Source: Pseudarthrobacter cellobiosi (lineage in GTDB: Bacteria > Actinomycetota > Actinomycetes > Actinomycetales > Micrococcaceae). From it: a stretch of DNA of 64,000 nucleotides. The stretch spans positions 62,001 to 126,000 of the forward strand of contig NZ_JAMXBJ010000048.1 of NCBI RefSeq assembly GCF_023913755.1. Direction: 5' to 3'. A program made the translations under genes and the position numbers. Within the stretch, counting starts at the first letter, position 1. Every line of letters begins with the position of its first letter. Below are positions 7,716 through 14,659 of the stretch, one piece after another. The notes beneath the pieces were generated by a model. The model ran no database searches and was not told the origin of the DNA. It saw only the letters and a list, made by a program, of their open reading frames with translations.

Positions 7716-8387
7716 CTAGTCCTCCTGCGATTCTTCGCCGCGCTCGCGGCCTGCGTCATGCTCACGCCGGCCGGATGAGTTTGTTGCGGGGTGTGCGGCT
7801 AGGTCGAGGTAGTCCTCGGGTAGCGGAATATTGTTGTCGAAGGAGTCGACCGCTCGCAGGCCCGCCTTGTGCGCTTGGATCGCGGCGCCTGCTTTTCGCT
7901 TGGCCGCTAATGTCGCTTCATCATCTGGCTCTTCGATCTTCTGTCCAGAGCTAACGTAACCGGCGTCTTCGAACCGCTTCCGGCGTTCTTCGCGTAGGGC
8001 CTGTAGCTCGGCTTGGCGTTCTTCATCTGCGTCCTTCTCCAGATCAACGAGGACCCGCAGCATGTCGAGTGCAGCCTTACGCGATTTCAGCGAAAGGTTA
8101 TCGACGCCTGGTGGGAGTTCCTCGGCAAAAGGTGGACCGGGGACGGGTTGTCCTGCGGCCATGAACGCCACCTCGTCGCTGACGCCGGCCAGCCAAGCAA
8201 TTGCCCTGATGGTCTCGGCTGTCGGAGCCGACTTGTACACACCCTGGCGTATTGCATTGACCGTCGTCGTAGCCAACGTAAAGCCTTGCCGTTGAGCCAA
8301 GAAGGCCAGCTGGCGCCCGGATGTTGCATGCCGGTCAGCGGCAAGCTCCACGAGGGATCGAAGGCTTTGAGGTTGATTCACGAGCAA
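7716..8387 (-). CDS. Phage immunity repressor (HTH)
   Basis: The 223-residue protein has an N-terminal DNA-binding domain (ADRHATSGRQLAFLAQRQGF, TTVNAIRQGVYKSAPTAETI, RAIAWLAGVS) and a highly charged helical C-terminal half (DLEKDADEERQAELQALREE) with a disordered acidic tail. It is divergent from the Cro-like gene across a 168-bp region with dyad operators, the classic switch layout. It begins the leftward lysogeny transcript. There is no LexA-like peptidase domain, so inactivation may need another factor such as the ImmA-like protein; that is inference. Confidence 0.8.
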   Translation of the reverse strand: MLVNQPQSLRSLVELAADRHATSGRQLAFLAQRQGFTLATTTVNAIRQGVYKSAPTAETIRAIAWLAGVSDEVAFMAAGQPVPGPPFAEELPPGVDNLSLKSRKAALDMLRVLVDLEKDADEERQAELQALREERRKRFEDAGYVSSGQKIEEPDDEATLAAKRKAGAAIQAHKAGLRAVDSFDNNIPLPEDYLDLAAHPATNSSGRREHDAGRERGEESQED

Positions 8388-8434
8388 GACACTCCCCTAC
8401 TACTTTTCCCTTGTGTAAGACGCAGAGAAAAAGA

Positions 8435-8534
8435 TAAATACAAGTAACTAGCTCATCCTGCCAGACGGCACTAGGAGTTCCTCGCTTTTCAGTTTGACAA
8501 GTAGGTGACCCGTGAACCATAGTTAACTTGTCAA
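8435..8534. promoter_or_regulatory. Divergent lysogeny switch: operators and PR/PL promoters
   Basis: A 9-bp inverted repeat, TTGACAAGT (8494-8502) and ACTTGTCAA (8526-8534), is 23 bp apart. Its left arm contains a -35 (TTGACA, 8494-8499) with CATAGT (8518-8523) at 18 bp for rightward transcription. A third ACAAGTA (8440-8446) abuts a candidate leftward -10 (TATTTA on the minus strand, 8440-8435). Shared ACAAGT half-sites on both promoters fit repressor and Cro binding. Confidence 0.6.
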
Positions 8535-8555
8535 CGCGAAAAATGGGAGGTAGAA

Positions 8556-8942
8556 ATGGTTCTACAAACAAAACGGCGGCAGCCGCCGCTCGTTCGAAAG
8601 GAAACCTGGATGAAGGTCAAGGATCCAGCGATGATTCGCAGGTGGCGCCAACAGGAGCGCTTCACCCAGCGCGATCTGGCCGCCCTGGTGCGTCGATCTC
8701 AGACCACGATCTACCTGCTCGAGACGGGCGGAATGAAGACCCTGACTGAGGATCTAGCAATCTCCATCGCCAGCAGACTGCATGTGCCTTGGGAGGTCCT
8801 CTTCGAACTCGAAGAGCACGAAGTTATGCCCATCGTTACCCATGAAGCACAGGTCACCGGCAATGCCGGTCGAGGTCTTGTGCCCAGTCAGCACTCGGCC
8901 CGGCTAGCCCGTCCGGCCCATCCGAGGAGGAGGTCGGCATGA
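8556..8942 (+). CDS. Cro-like XRE HTH regulator, two possible in-frame starts
   Basis: The HTH region is RRWRQQERFTQRDLAALVRR then SQTTIYLLETGG, a standard XRE fold. It is the first gene rightward of the switch. ATG 8556 has GGGAGG 5 nt upstream and gives 128 residues; ATG 8610 in the same frame has AAAGGA upstream and gives 110 residues without the basic leader MVLQTKRRQPPLVRKETW. Both sites look usable. The C-terminal tail is Arg/Pro/Ala-rich. It is likely the lytic regulator opposing the repressor. Confidence 0.78.
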   Translation: MVLQTKRRQPPLVRKETWMKVKDPAMIRRWRQQERFTQRDLAALVRRSQTTIYLLETGGMKTLTEDLAISIASRLHVPWEVLFELEEHEVMPIVTHEAQVTGNAGRGLVPSQHSARLARPAHPRRRSA

Positions 8943-9136
8943 GCGACGACGAGAAGCTCACGCACCAGGACTGGGAGCGGGCCCTGAGCCTCTCTGACAT
9001 CGCCGCTTACGAATGCACGCTGCACGTCCTTGCCGCGGACTTTGAAAGTGCCCGAGCCAGTGCAGAGCGCACCAAGGCATTCAAAGACGAGATGGACCGC
9101 ATCAGCAAAGCCCTCGAAGCCCAGGAGCCGTCATGA
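8939..9136 (+). CDS. Small hypothetical early protein
   Basis: This acidic helical protein has 65 residues (begins MSDDEKLTHQDWERAL) with a coiled-coil-like second half (ESARASAERTKAFKDEMDRI). Its ATG overlaps the Cro-like gene stop (ATGA), so it is coupled. I recognise no family. Confidence 0.65.
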   Translation: MSDDEKLTHQDWERALSLSDIAAYECTLHVLAADFESARASAERTKAFKDEMDRISKALEAQEPS

Positions 9137-9330
9137 GCGCCGAGGACGTGTGCCCGCCGTTGTACGTACCGACCCGCTCGGAGTGCAACGCCATGAAGGA
9201 ACAGAGCAAAGCGTTCCTGATCGGCGCCGGCCTGAGTCCGCTGAAGTGGCAGCTCGACGCCATGGGCTGCAGCTGCGGAAGCCACATCGAAGACGTGCCC
9301 GCCCTGGGCAGTTCAAGGATGCCGGCATGA
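9133..9330 (+). CDS. Small hypothetical early protein, Cys-containing
   Basis: The protein has 65 residues. Its start overlaps the previous stop (ATGA). Cysteines occur in DVCPP, SECNAM and MGCSCGSH. There is no recognised family. It closes a three-gene coupled run that begins with the Cro-like gene. Confidence 0.6.
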   Translation: MSAEDVCPPLYVPTRSECNAMKEQSKAFLIGAGLSPLKWQLDAMGCSCGSHIEDVPALGSSRMPA

Positions 9331-9368
9331 CATGCCTGCTAGGAAGAGCGCGTGCGATCGTTCCGCTA

Positions 9369-10082
9369 CTAGGCCGGCGCCTTCAGCCCGAGCAAGTGGA
9401 CAATGAACGCCCCTATAACCCCTCCGGCGATGCCGAACAGCCAGGACTGCACGCGGACTATCCATTCGCGTTTGGTCTTGATGTAGGTTTCCCGGGATTC
9501 ATCGGTCACGAGCGGCTGGGTTATGTAGCGCCCCCACCGCGTAAGGGGTCGGGCGAAGCCAGTGAAGTCTTCCAAGACATGCTGCCAATGCATGCTCGAT
9601 TGACCCTGTTCAATCAGCGTCCCCGCTATGCGAACAGCCGGTTCATGAGCGCCCGAACGACGCATGGTCAAGTAGATCCTCATTTCACCGCCTATCTCGC
9701 AGGAGAAATGCACCCGGCTGCGTTCAGCAGGTGTCTTACGCAACAGATCGGCCATTCCGCTCGAATCATCTCGCGAGTAGATGGGCGCCTGGACGTCCGC
9801 CGCCTGCACGTTCCGCTGCCCATAACGGTGGGAAAGAAGTCGAACAAAGTCTTCGAAATCCTCTTTGTTGGCGAAGCGCATGGCCCAGTCCAGATCGGCT
9901 GTGAAATCAACCAAGACCAGCCCATCGTGCGCCCTGTGGTTGCTCGTGGAGGTTTTCCAGGACTTCATCGGGTCGGGACCATAAAAAACTCGCCGGATGG
10001 CGCGTCCGAGTCTGGACGTCGAGCGGACAAGTCGCTCTTCCAGAGCGACCTTTCTTGGAGAGGTGCCTCCAAACAAAACCAT
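9369..10082 (-). CDS. Opposite-strand C-tail-anchored membrane protein (moron), function unknown
   Basis: The 237-residue protein is encoded against the direction of the surrounding early genes. The soluble part (1-205) has alternating beta and helical stretches (LVLVDFTADLDWAMRFANKE, RVHFSCEIGGEMRIYLTMRR). The C-terminus has one transmembrane segment (SWLFGIAGGVIGAFIVHLLG). Single genes on the opposite strand in a phage are typical of lysogen-expressed cargo. Its upstream region has an inverted repeat at 10090-10149. No family is recognised. Confidence 0.65.
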   Translation of the reverse strand: MVLFGGTSPRKVALEERLVRSTSRLGRAIRRVFYGPDPMKSWKTSTSNHRAHDGLVLVDFTADLDWAMRFANKEDFEDFVRLLSHRYGQRNVQAADVQAPIYSRDDSSGMADLLRKTPAERSRVHFSCEIGGEMRIYLTMRRSGAHEPAVRIAGTLIEQGQSSMHWQHVLEDFTGFARPLTRWGRYITQPLVTDESRETYIKTKREWIVRVQSWLFGIAGGVIGAFIVHLLGLKAPA

Positions 10083-10089
10083 GAATTTT

Positions 10090-10149
10090 CCCCATCTGTT
10101 GGTGCGCCGTCGGGCGCGGTGTGTGACAACCCGAATCCTACAGATGGGG
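10090..10149. promoter_or_regulatory. Inverted repeat upstream of the 9369-10082 gene
   Basis: CCCCATCTG (10090-10098) and CAGATGGGG (10141-10149) are perfect 9-bp arms 42 nt apart. They lie in the gap between the leftward 9369-10082 gene and the rightward excisionase-like gene. They could be paired operator sites or the base of a large hairpin. Confidence 0.35.
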
Positions 10150-10228
10150 AGCTACGCCCCGGCGCGGCGTCGTCCCCCGATCGGCGCCGTGCCGGCCCCC
10201 GCCCAAACCACAGTCCAGGAGTAAACCT

Positions 10229-10453
10229 ATGGTCCCCGCACTGGTCCAACGACTCACGGTCGAGCAGACGGCCGAAGCCGCGATCCGTCACCCGAAGACG
10301 ATCCTGAAGGCGCTCGCCGCTGGTGAGCTTCACGGTGTGCAGAGCAAGAAGGGTGGCCGGTGGTTTGTGCGGGTTGATTGCTTGGATTCCTGGCTGGATG
10401 GCGTGCCGTGCGCGCATCAGTCGAACGTGCGGCAGCTAAGCCGGACAGGGTAA
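10229..10453 (+). CDS. Excisionase-like MerR/HTH_17 DNA-binding protein
   Basis: The 74-residue protein has the winged-helix excisionase layout: LTVEQTAEAAIRHPKTILKA (helix-turn-helix), GELHGVQSKKGGRWFVRV (wing) and LDSWLDG. AGGAG is 8 nt before ATG 10229. Members direct integrase toward excision or act as small regulators. With no other Xis candidate in the element this is the best one, although it sits about 5.5 kb from int. Confidence 0.65.
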   Translation: MVPALVQRLTVEQTAEAAIRHPKTILKALAAGELHGVQSKKGGRWFVRVDCLDSWLDGVPCAHQSNVRQLSRTG

Positions 10454-10498
10454 GCCAGCCGCGTATAGATGTCCCTCCTGGGGGAGGGCAAGCAAAGA

Positions 10499-10592
10499 GG
10501 GCGGTCCAGTGCCATTCCGCCAAGAACTTCACCGGACCGCCCATAGAAAATCCAAGAGCCAGGCCCACCTCTGGGAGGGGTAGCCCGGCTCT
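10499..10592. other. Structured intergenic stretch with two hairpins
   Basis: GGGCGGTCC (10499-10507) pairs with GGACCGCCC (10534-10542), and AGAGCC (10555-10560) with GGCTCT (10587-10592). They lie in the 164-bp gap between the excisionase-like gene and the 10618 gene. No U-tract follows. They could be mRNA leader structures or weak terminators. Confidence 0.35.
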
Positions 10593-10617
10593 CAAATCAG
10601 AATCGAGTCTAACCAAA

Positions 10618-11337
10618 ATGGAACGACCAGGTCTCAGGTCGCGTGTTGAACCGCGTGAGGGTATTGCCGCCGTCGGAGAGTCATTCCCGAGCGATCGGTT
10701 GAATGATTTGCCGCGTAGATTCTATTTCGGCGTGGAGGACCGCCGCCTCAGTGGCCGTACTGGCCTTGAGGGTAAGCATTTGGAGTTTGAGCGGTCTCGC
10801 CGCCAGCGCCAAAAGGAGCATGCGATCTTCAAGCTCCAGCAGGTTATTGGCGCGTTGAAGTCGACCAGCGCTTTTGATGAGACGGGCAATATTCTGGCCG
10901 CGCTCCCCCACCTGGCTGATTCGCTCGAAGATGCGTTGAAGCTGACCCGCAACTTCATGTCAGACGTAGATGCAGCCGTCGACCGTTACGGTGACGCTCT
11001 GGACGAATTGAACAGCCGCGATGCAGAAGCGGCGAGGGCCTCGCTGAACGGGCCCAGCGAACGGCCTACTCCCCCACAGTCCCCGGCAGTCGCCGTCGAG
11101 CCGCCCCCCAAGGCTCCGGCGACTGCCGGCCCCAAACCCGGCCCCGGGTCAATTGCAGTACCTGACGGCCCATGGCTGACGGATGCTGCCACTGAGTACC
11201 GAGGGGCAAATGGCAGCTTCGATGGCTTCGCGGGCGTGACGATCTTCAATCCGACCGCGTCCCCGACGGCGGAACTGTCCGCCTTTGACCGGATAATCAG
11301 GGCTCGCGCCGAATCAACGCTGCGCGGCCGGCGGTGA
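10618..11337 (+). CDS. Hypothetical early protein with Pro/Ala-rich linker
   Basis: I chose ATG 10618 (MERPGLRSRVEPREG, 239 residues) because the open frame further upstream spans the hairpins and is low complexity. The middle is helical (FERSRRQRQKEHAIFKLQQV, then LPHLADSLEDALKLTRN), followed by a Pro/Ala-rich linker (PQSPAVAVEPPPKAPATAGP) and a C-terminal globular piece ending in RARAESTLRGRR. No family is recognised. It overlaps the next gene by 4 bp. Confidence 0.6.
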   Translation: MERPGLRSRVEPREGIAAVGESFPSDRLNDLPRRFYFGVEDRRLSGRTGLEGKHLEFERSRRQRQKEHAIFKLQQVIGALKSTSAFDETGNILAALPHLADSLEDALKLTRNFMSDVDAAVDRYGDALDELNSRDAEAARASLNGPSERPTPPQSPAVAVEPPPKAPATAGPKPGPGSIAVPDGPWLTDAATEYRGANGSFDGFAGVTIFNPTASPTAELSAFDRIIRARAESTLRGRR

Positions 11338-11645
11338 AGGCCCGCATTAAGAGATTCGCCGTGGTGCAGCCTGTCGGGCACCGCCCACTGAAGGACTTCC
11401 CGGAGCTGGAGTTCCGCGACGCCAGGGAGCTGGCCGCGGGGATGACTACTTGGCTTAAGTGGTTTTGGCAGAACCGGTCCAAAGCAGACGTAGATGTTGA
11501 CGCGTACCGCATTGATGTCTCTGTGATGAATAAGACCGAAGGGCAGATCTTGCTCAACGGCACCATCTGGGCGAACTACTCGCTGCACATCCACCGGGGA
11601 ACCCCGGAGTGGAACGCTGCAGCCGCAGCTGGGGCAGTGCTGTGA
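11334..11645 (+). CDS. Hypothetical protein
   Basis: The protein has 103 residues with a GTG start overlapping the previous stop (GTGA). It has a mixed fold with a Trp-rich helix (MTTWLKWFWQNRSKADVDVD) and a beta segment (GQILLNGTIWANYSLHIHRG). No family is recognised. The run 10618-11830 is translationally coupled. Confidence 0.6.
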   Translation: MKARIKRFAVVQPVGHRPLKDFPELEFRDARELAAGMTTWLKWFWQNRSKADVDVDAYRIDVSVMNKTEGQILLNGTIWANYSLHIHRGTPEWNAAAAAGAVL

Positions 11646-11830
11646 GGCGCCCGTCGGCGCGGGTCGGCCTGAATCGCCGCCGCACTTTCGCGTACCTCCC
11701 GCTGCTCATCATCGGCGCCCTGCTGTTCACACTGGCATTGCCGGTCCTGAACGGTGTTGCCGTCTTCGGGGCTTTGACCCTGATGGCTGGCGCCGGCGGC
11801 TTCGTGCTGGAGGCGGACAGCCGGCGCTGA
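11642..11830 (+). CDS. Small two-helix membrane protein
   Basis: The protein has 62 residues from GTG 11642, which overlaps the previous stop (GTGA). An Arg-rich N-terminus (RRPSARVGLNRRRTF) precedes two hydrophobic helices (YLPLLIIGALLFTLALPVL and GVAVFGALTLMAGAGGFVL). Function is unknown. It is far from the lysis genes, so a holin role is unlikely. Confidence 0.6.
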   Translation: MRRPSARVGLNRRRTFAYLPLLIIGALLFTLALPVLNGVAVFGALTLMAGAGGFVLEADSRR

Positions 11831-11938
11831 CCGGCAGTCCGCCCCAGCACAGTAAGTCCAAACCCCCTCATTCCAACGCCCGGTGTTCCGGGCGTCTGTA
11901 CCCAACCCATCACCCCCCGCCAGTAGATAGGCAGCGCC

Positions 11939-12298
11939 ATGACCGAACAACCCATCGAATCACCCACCGAGCAGGACTGGCTCGGCAACCCCGTCAAGTC
12001 AGCAGTCGAGAACTACCTGCACGCAGGCCATCGTCTGCGGCCGTTAGTCGTAAGCAGCATCGCGGAGTTGGACATCCAGGAAGCGAGTCATGAAGCAGCT
12101 TCCCAATCGTCGGAAGCGCTCGCGCTGATGAGAACCAGACTGAACACTCAGACCCTGCTCAACATCGCCGAGAAGGAATCCGCTCGGGCCGAGGAAGCGC
12201 TCACGCTCGCGCTCGCCGTCGAGGACAGGGCTCGCGGCGAGGTCTTGAAAGCTGCGGACGCCATCGATGAGTTCGCACGGAAGACGGCCAGCGCATGA
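11939..12298 (+). CDS. Hypothetical helical protein
   Basis: The protein has 119 residues, mostly helical and coiled-coil-like in the second half (NIAEKESARAEEALTLALAV, EDRARGEVLKAADAIDEFAR). Its stop overlaps the ParB-like start (ATGA). No family is recognised. Confidence 0.6.
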   Translation: MTEQPIESPTEQDWLGNPVKSAVENYLHAGHRLRPLVVSSIAELDIQEASHEAASQSSEALALMRTRLNTQTLLNIAEKESARAEEALTLALAVEDRARGEVLKAADAIDEFARKTASA

Positions 12299-12891
12299 GC
12301 CCCGCCGATTACCGCATGGTCGCGGTCGCTGACATGGTCCCGCACCCGCATAACCCCCGCACCGATCTGGGTGACCCTCAGAAGCTGGCCGAGCTGGCTA
12401 ACGACATCGCCGAAAACGGCAACACGATTCGTTGCCGGCTGTTCCCCATAACCGAGGGCCTGGATGCGGGCAAGTTCCTCGTCATCGAGGGCCACAGAAG
12501 AAGGGCGGCGGCGGAGCTCGGAAACGTCGAGACGCTGTACTCCTGGGTGGATCCGTCGCTGGACACTCTGCCCCTGCAGATTGAGGCGATGCTGCGGGAG
12601 AACACCCACCGCGAGGGCATCACGGCTTCCAACGAGGCGAAGGCTATCCAGACGATCCTGGAATGCGAAGGCATGTCAGTGAAGAAGGTCGCGAAGGCCA
12701 TCCACCGCTCTGAGTCGTTCATCCGAAAGCGCTCGCGGCTCGCGGGGCTGCCGGCCGTCGCTCACCATCTAGTGGACGCCGGCGGCCTGACGTTGGAGCA
12801 GTCGGACGCGTTCGACGAGTTCAAGGACGACCACGAGGCCTACCAGGAGCTGATCCTGCAAGGCGACGAACCCTCACCGCGGCGTCGGTGA
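12295..12891 (+). CDS. ParB/Srx-like N-terminal part of a frameshift-split gene
   Basis: The 198-residue product has the ParB N-terminal domain: VADMVPHPHNPR (box I), FLVIEGHRRRAAAEL (box II, GHRR) and ENTHREGITASNEAKAI, then an HTH (MSVKKVAKAIHRSESFIRKR). In this frame it ends soon after ELILQGDEP. From 12860 the +1 frame is open and continues without stop into the 12905 gene (KATNPHRGVGEWDRLVKSLR), which reads as natural ParB-like sequence. A one-base insertion near 12859-12862, a sequencing error or programmed +1 shifting would explain it. Confidence 0.8.
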   Translation: MSPADYRMVAVADMVPHPHNPRTDLGDPQKLAELANDIAENGNTIRCRLFPITEGLDAGKFLVIEGHRRRAAAELGNVETLYSWVDPSLDTLPLQIEAMLRENTHREGITASNEAKAIQTILECEGMSVKKVAKAIHRSESFIRKRSRLAGLPAVAHHLVDAGGLTLEQSDAFDEFKDDHEAYQELILQGDEPSPRRR

Positions 12892-12904
12892 ATGGGATCG
12901 CCTG

Positions 12905-13699
12905 GTGAAGTCACTGAGGACCAAGCGTGACGCCCCGGTAACGAAGGCCGCGTCAAAGGAACTGATCAAGGAACTGGCTGTGCCGACGCTGGACCGGAAC
13001 CAGACCTACAGCGGGCACTACAACCGCGATTACCAGGCCGAGCGCCGGACGGATGATGAGCACGCGGCCGCGGGCGAGTTCGCTTTCATCAACGAGAACA
13101 GTGGCCAGATCGAGTGGTACCGAAAGACCACCAGCGGCCAGGCGCCCAAGACTCCCCCAACGGAGGAAGAGAAAGAAGCCCGGCGGAAGCTGAAGGATAT
13201 GGAGGCGGGTCTGGAGCAGGACCTCGCGATGTGGGATGAGCACCTGCGCCGCTGCCTGACCGACGCCGGCGGCGGACTGCCGCTCACCCCGGCGGAGAAG
13301 ATCCTGCAGGCGGGCATCGCCCCGAACGTCCTGGGCTCCTACTACGGCTATGAGCGGGCTTGCGAGCTGATCCTGGGCAAGAAGTACGTAGGCCTCGCCG
13401 GCGGCGCCATTGAGGTCCGGGAAGCCGTCGCGAAGCTCCGGCCCCTGCAGCTCGTGATGCTCATGGCCGAGCTGCAGCTCAAGCCATCCCAGCTGCACAA
13501 GCCCTCCACCTGGGATCCGACGTCGTACAGCTGGCGAGAGTCCGAGGGCACGGCCCGCTGGATCCTCGTCCGCAACGACGTCTTCAACTACCCGCCGGCC
13601 GTTTTCGAACGCGAAGCCATGGCCCACTTCACCGCACTCAAGAGCAAATCAACCGACACCGCCGCAGACGAAGACCAGGGAGAAGATGACGATGCCTAA
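12905..13699 (+). CDS. C-terminal part of the ParB-like protein (separate frame)
   Basis: This 264-residue open frame starts at GTG 12905 with only a weak ribosome site. The frame is open upstream to at least 12860, overlapping the ParB-like gene in the +1 frame. The sequence is charged and helical (EEKEARRKLKDMEAGLEQDL), then a globular part (AEKILQAGIAPNVLGSYYGY) and an acidic tail. It is probably the C-terminal domain of one roughly 465-residue ParB-like replication or partition protein rather than an independent gene. Confidence 0.6.
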   Translation: MKSLRTKRDAPVTKAASKELIKELAVPTLDRNQTYSGHYNRDYQAERRTDDEHAAAGEFAFINENSGQIEWYRKTTSGQAPKTPPTEEEKEARRKLKDMEAGLEQDLAMWDEHLRRCLTDAGGGLPLTPAEKILQAGIAPNVLGSYYGYERACELILGKKYVGLAGGAIEVREAVAKLRPLQLVMLMAELQLKPSQLHKPSTWDPTSYSWRESEGTARWILVRNDVFNYPPAVFEREAMAHFTALKSKSTDTAADEDQGEDDDA

Positions 13700-14189
13700 C
13701 CACGATCTGAGAAGAAACCCGGAGAACGAACCCGTCTGCGTCTGCGGATACCGCCCCGCCGTCCTCGACGGTGGCTTTCGTCCGTGGGTCGGCCGGGTCA
13801 AAGCCCAGACCGCCGTCCTGGACCACGCCAAAGCCCTCAACGAATACGAGGCAACCGTGGACGAACTCGCGAAGCCGGCGCCCATGGATGCGGCCGTCAC
13901 CTTCGCGGAGGACGTGCTGCAGTTCAAGCTGACGCCCTGGCAAAAGGAAGTCCTCCGGCGCTCGCCGGATGCGCCGTTCACCCTGCGGCATGCCAGATAT
14001 CCGAGGGCGGGTGTCCGGCAAACGCAGGACGGACGTTGGAAGCTCATGGGCTGGGACCGCGACGACGTCGCCCACGTAATCGTCGATGAGCCCTACTTCG
14101 ATGACCGGGAGGAAGCGTTCGAGGTCGGCAGGATCATTATCGGCGCGCACCGCCAATCAGGGACGGACTTGAATGGCTTGGGGCAATGA
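13686..14189 (+). CDS. Hypothetical protein with a terminase-like N-terminal motif
   Basis: The protein has 167 residues with a small CVCGYRP knuckle near the N-terminus. Residues 71-91 (VTFAEDVLQFKLTPWQKEVL) closely match residues 72-91 of the phage's own large terminase (VIEFAENVLHLKLYPWQKVL). No Walker motifs follow, so it is not a packaging ATPase. The rest (GWDRDDVAHVIVDEPYFDDR) is unknown. It overlaps the 14186 gene by 4 bp. Confidence 0.6.
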   Translation: MTMPNHDLRRNPENEPVCVCGYRPAVLDGGFRPWVGRVKAQTAVLDHAKALNEYEATVDELAKPAPMDAAVTFAEDVLQFKLTPWQKEVLRRSPDAPFTLRHARYPRAGVRQTQDGRWKLMGWDRDDVAHVIVDEPYFDDREEAFEVGRIIIGAHRQSGTDLNGLGQ

Positions 14190-14659
14190 GGCGCCAATAC
14201 GGCCGCCTGGCTGACAGGGAGCGATTACGCACCCTAGTCAGCGAGGGCAGGAGTCTCGACGAGATAGCCGACGAAATGGGCGTCACCGAACGGACCATCA
14301 GCCGGCACAAACGCGCACTCGGCCTATCCGCCCCGAAAGCACCGTTCCGACCGCTCGAGGAGTGGCTGCCCGAAGCGGACCGGCTCCTTGAAGAGGGATA
14401 CAGCCAGGTAGCCGTCGCCGAACTGCTCGGCGTCGGATCATCCACGGTCAGCAAGTACTTCCCCGGCCGCGGCTGGACCGACCAGCAAAAAGGCGCCTAC
14501 GCCATCGAAGTCCGCCGCCTCAATCAGCTCACCAACCTCCTCCACCCGCAGCACCGCGAAAGGACCATCAATGACCATCACGGCACTGGCCACAACGGAC
14601 ACCACCATCACCAGACCAGCTCCGGCGCTCGCCGATCTGGAGGTGACTGCAACGAGTAA
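14186..14659 (+). CDS. Double helix-turn-helix DNA-binding protein
   Basis: The 157-residue protein has two HTH units: LVSEGRSLDEIADEMGVTER (then TISRHKRALGL) and LLEEGYSQVAVAELLGVGSS (then TVSKYFPGRGW). Such pairs occur in resolvase/WhiA-like and phage regulators. Its start overlaps the previous stop (ATGA). The last 30 residues (His/Gly-rich, HGTGHNGHHHH) lie in an 89-bp overlap with the DnaN-like gene in another frame. Confidence 0.7.
   Translation: MRRQYGRLADRERLRTLVSEGRSLDEIADEMGVTERTISRHKRALGLSAPKAPFRPLEEWLPEADRLLEEGYSQVAVAELLGVGSSTVSKYFPGRGWTDQQKGAYAIEVRRLNQLTNLLHPQHRERTINDHHGTGHNGHHHHQTSSGARRSGGDCNE

Noticed and set aside
9030..10307. Rightward open frame of 425 codons across the 9369-10082 gene
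   Set aside because: Low-complexity, no good start signal, and it overlaps small coupled genes and a better opposite-strand gene with a membrane anchor.
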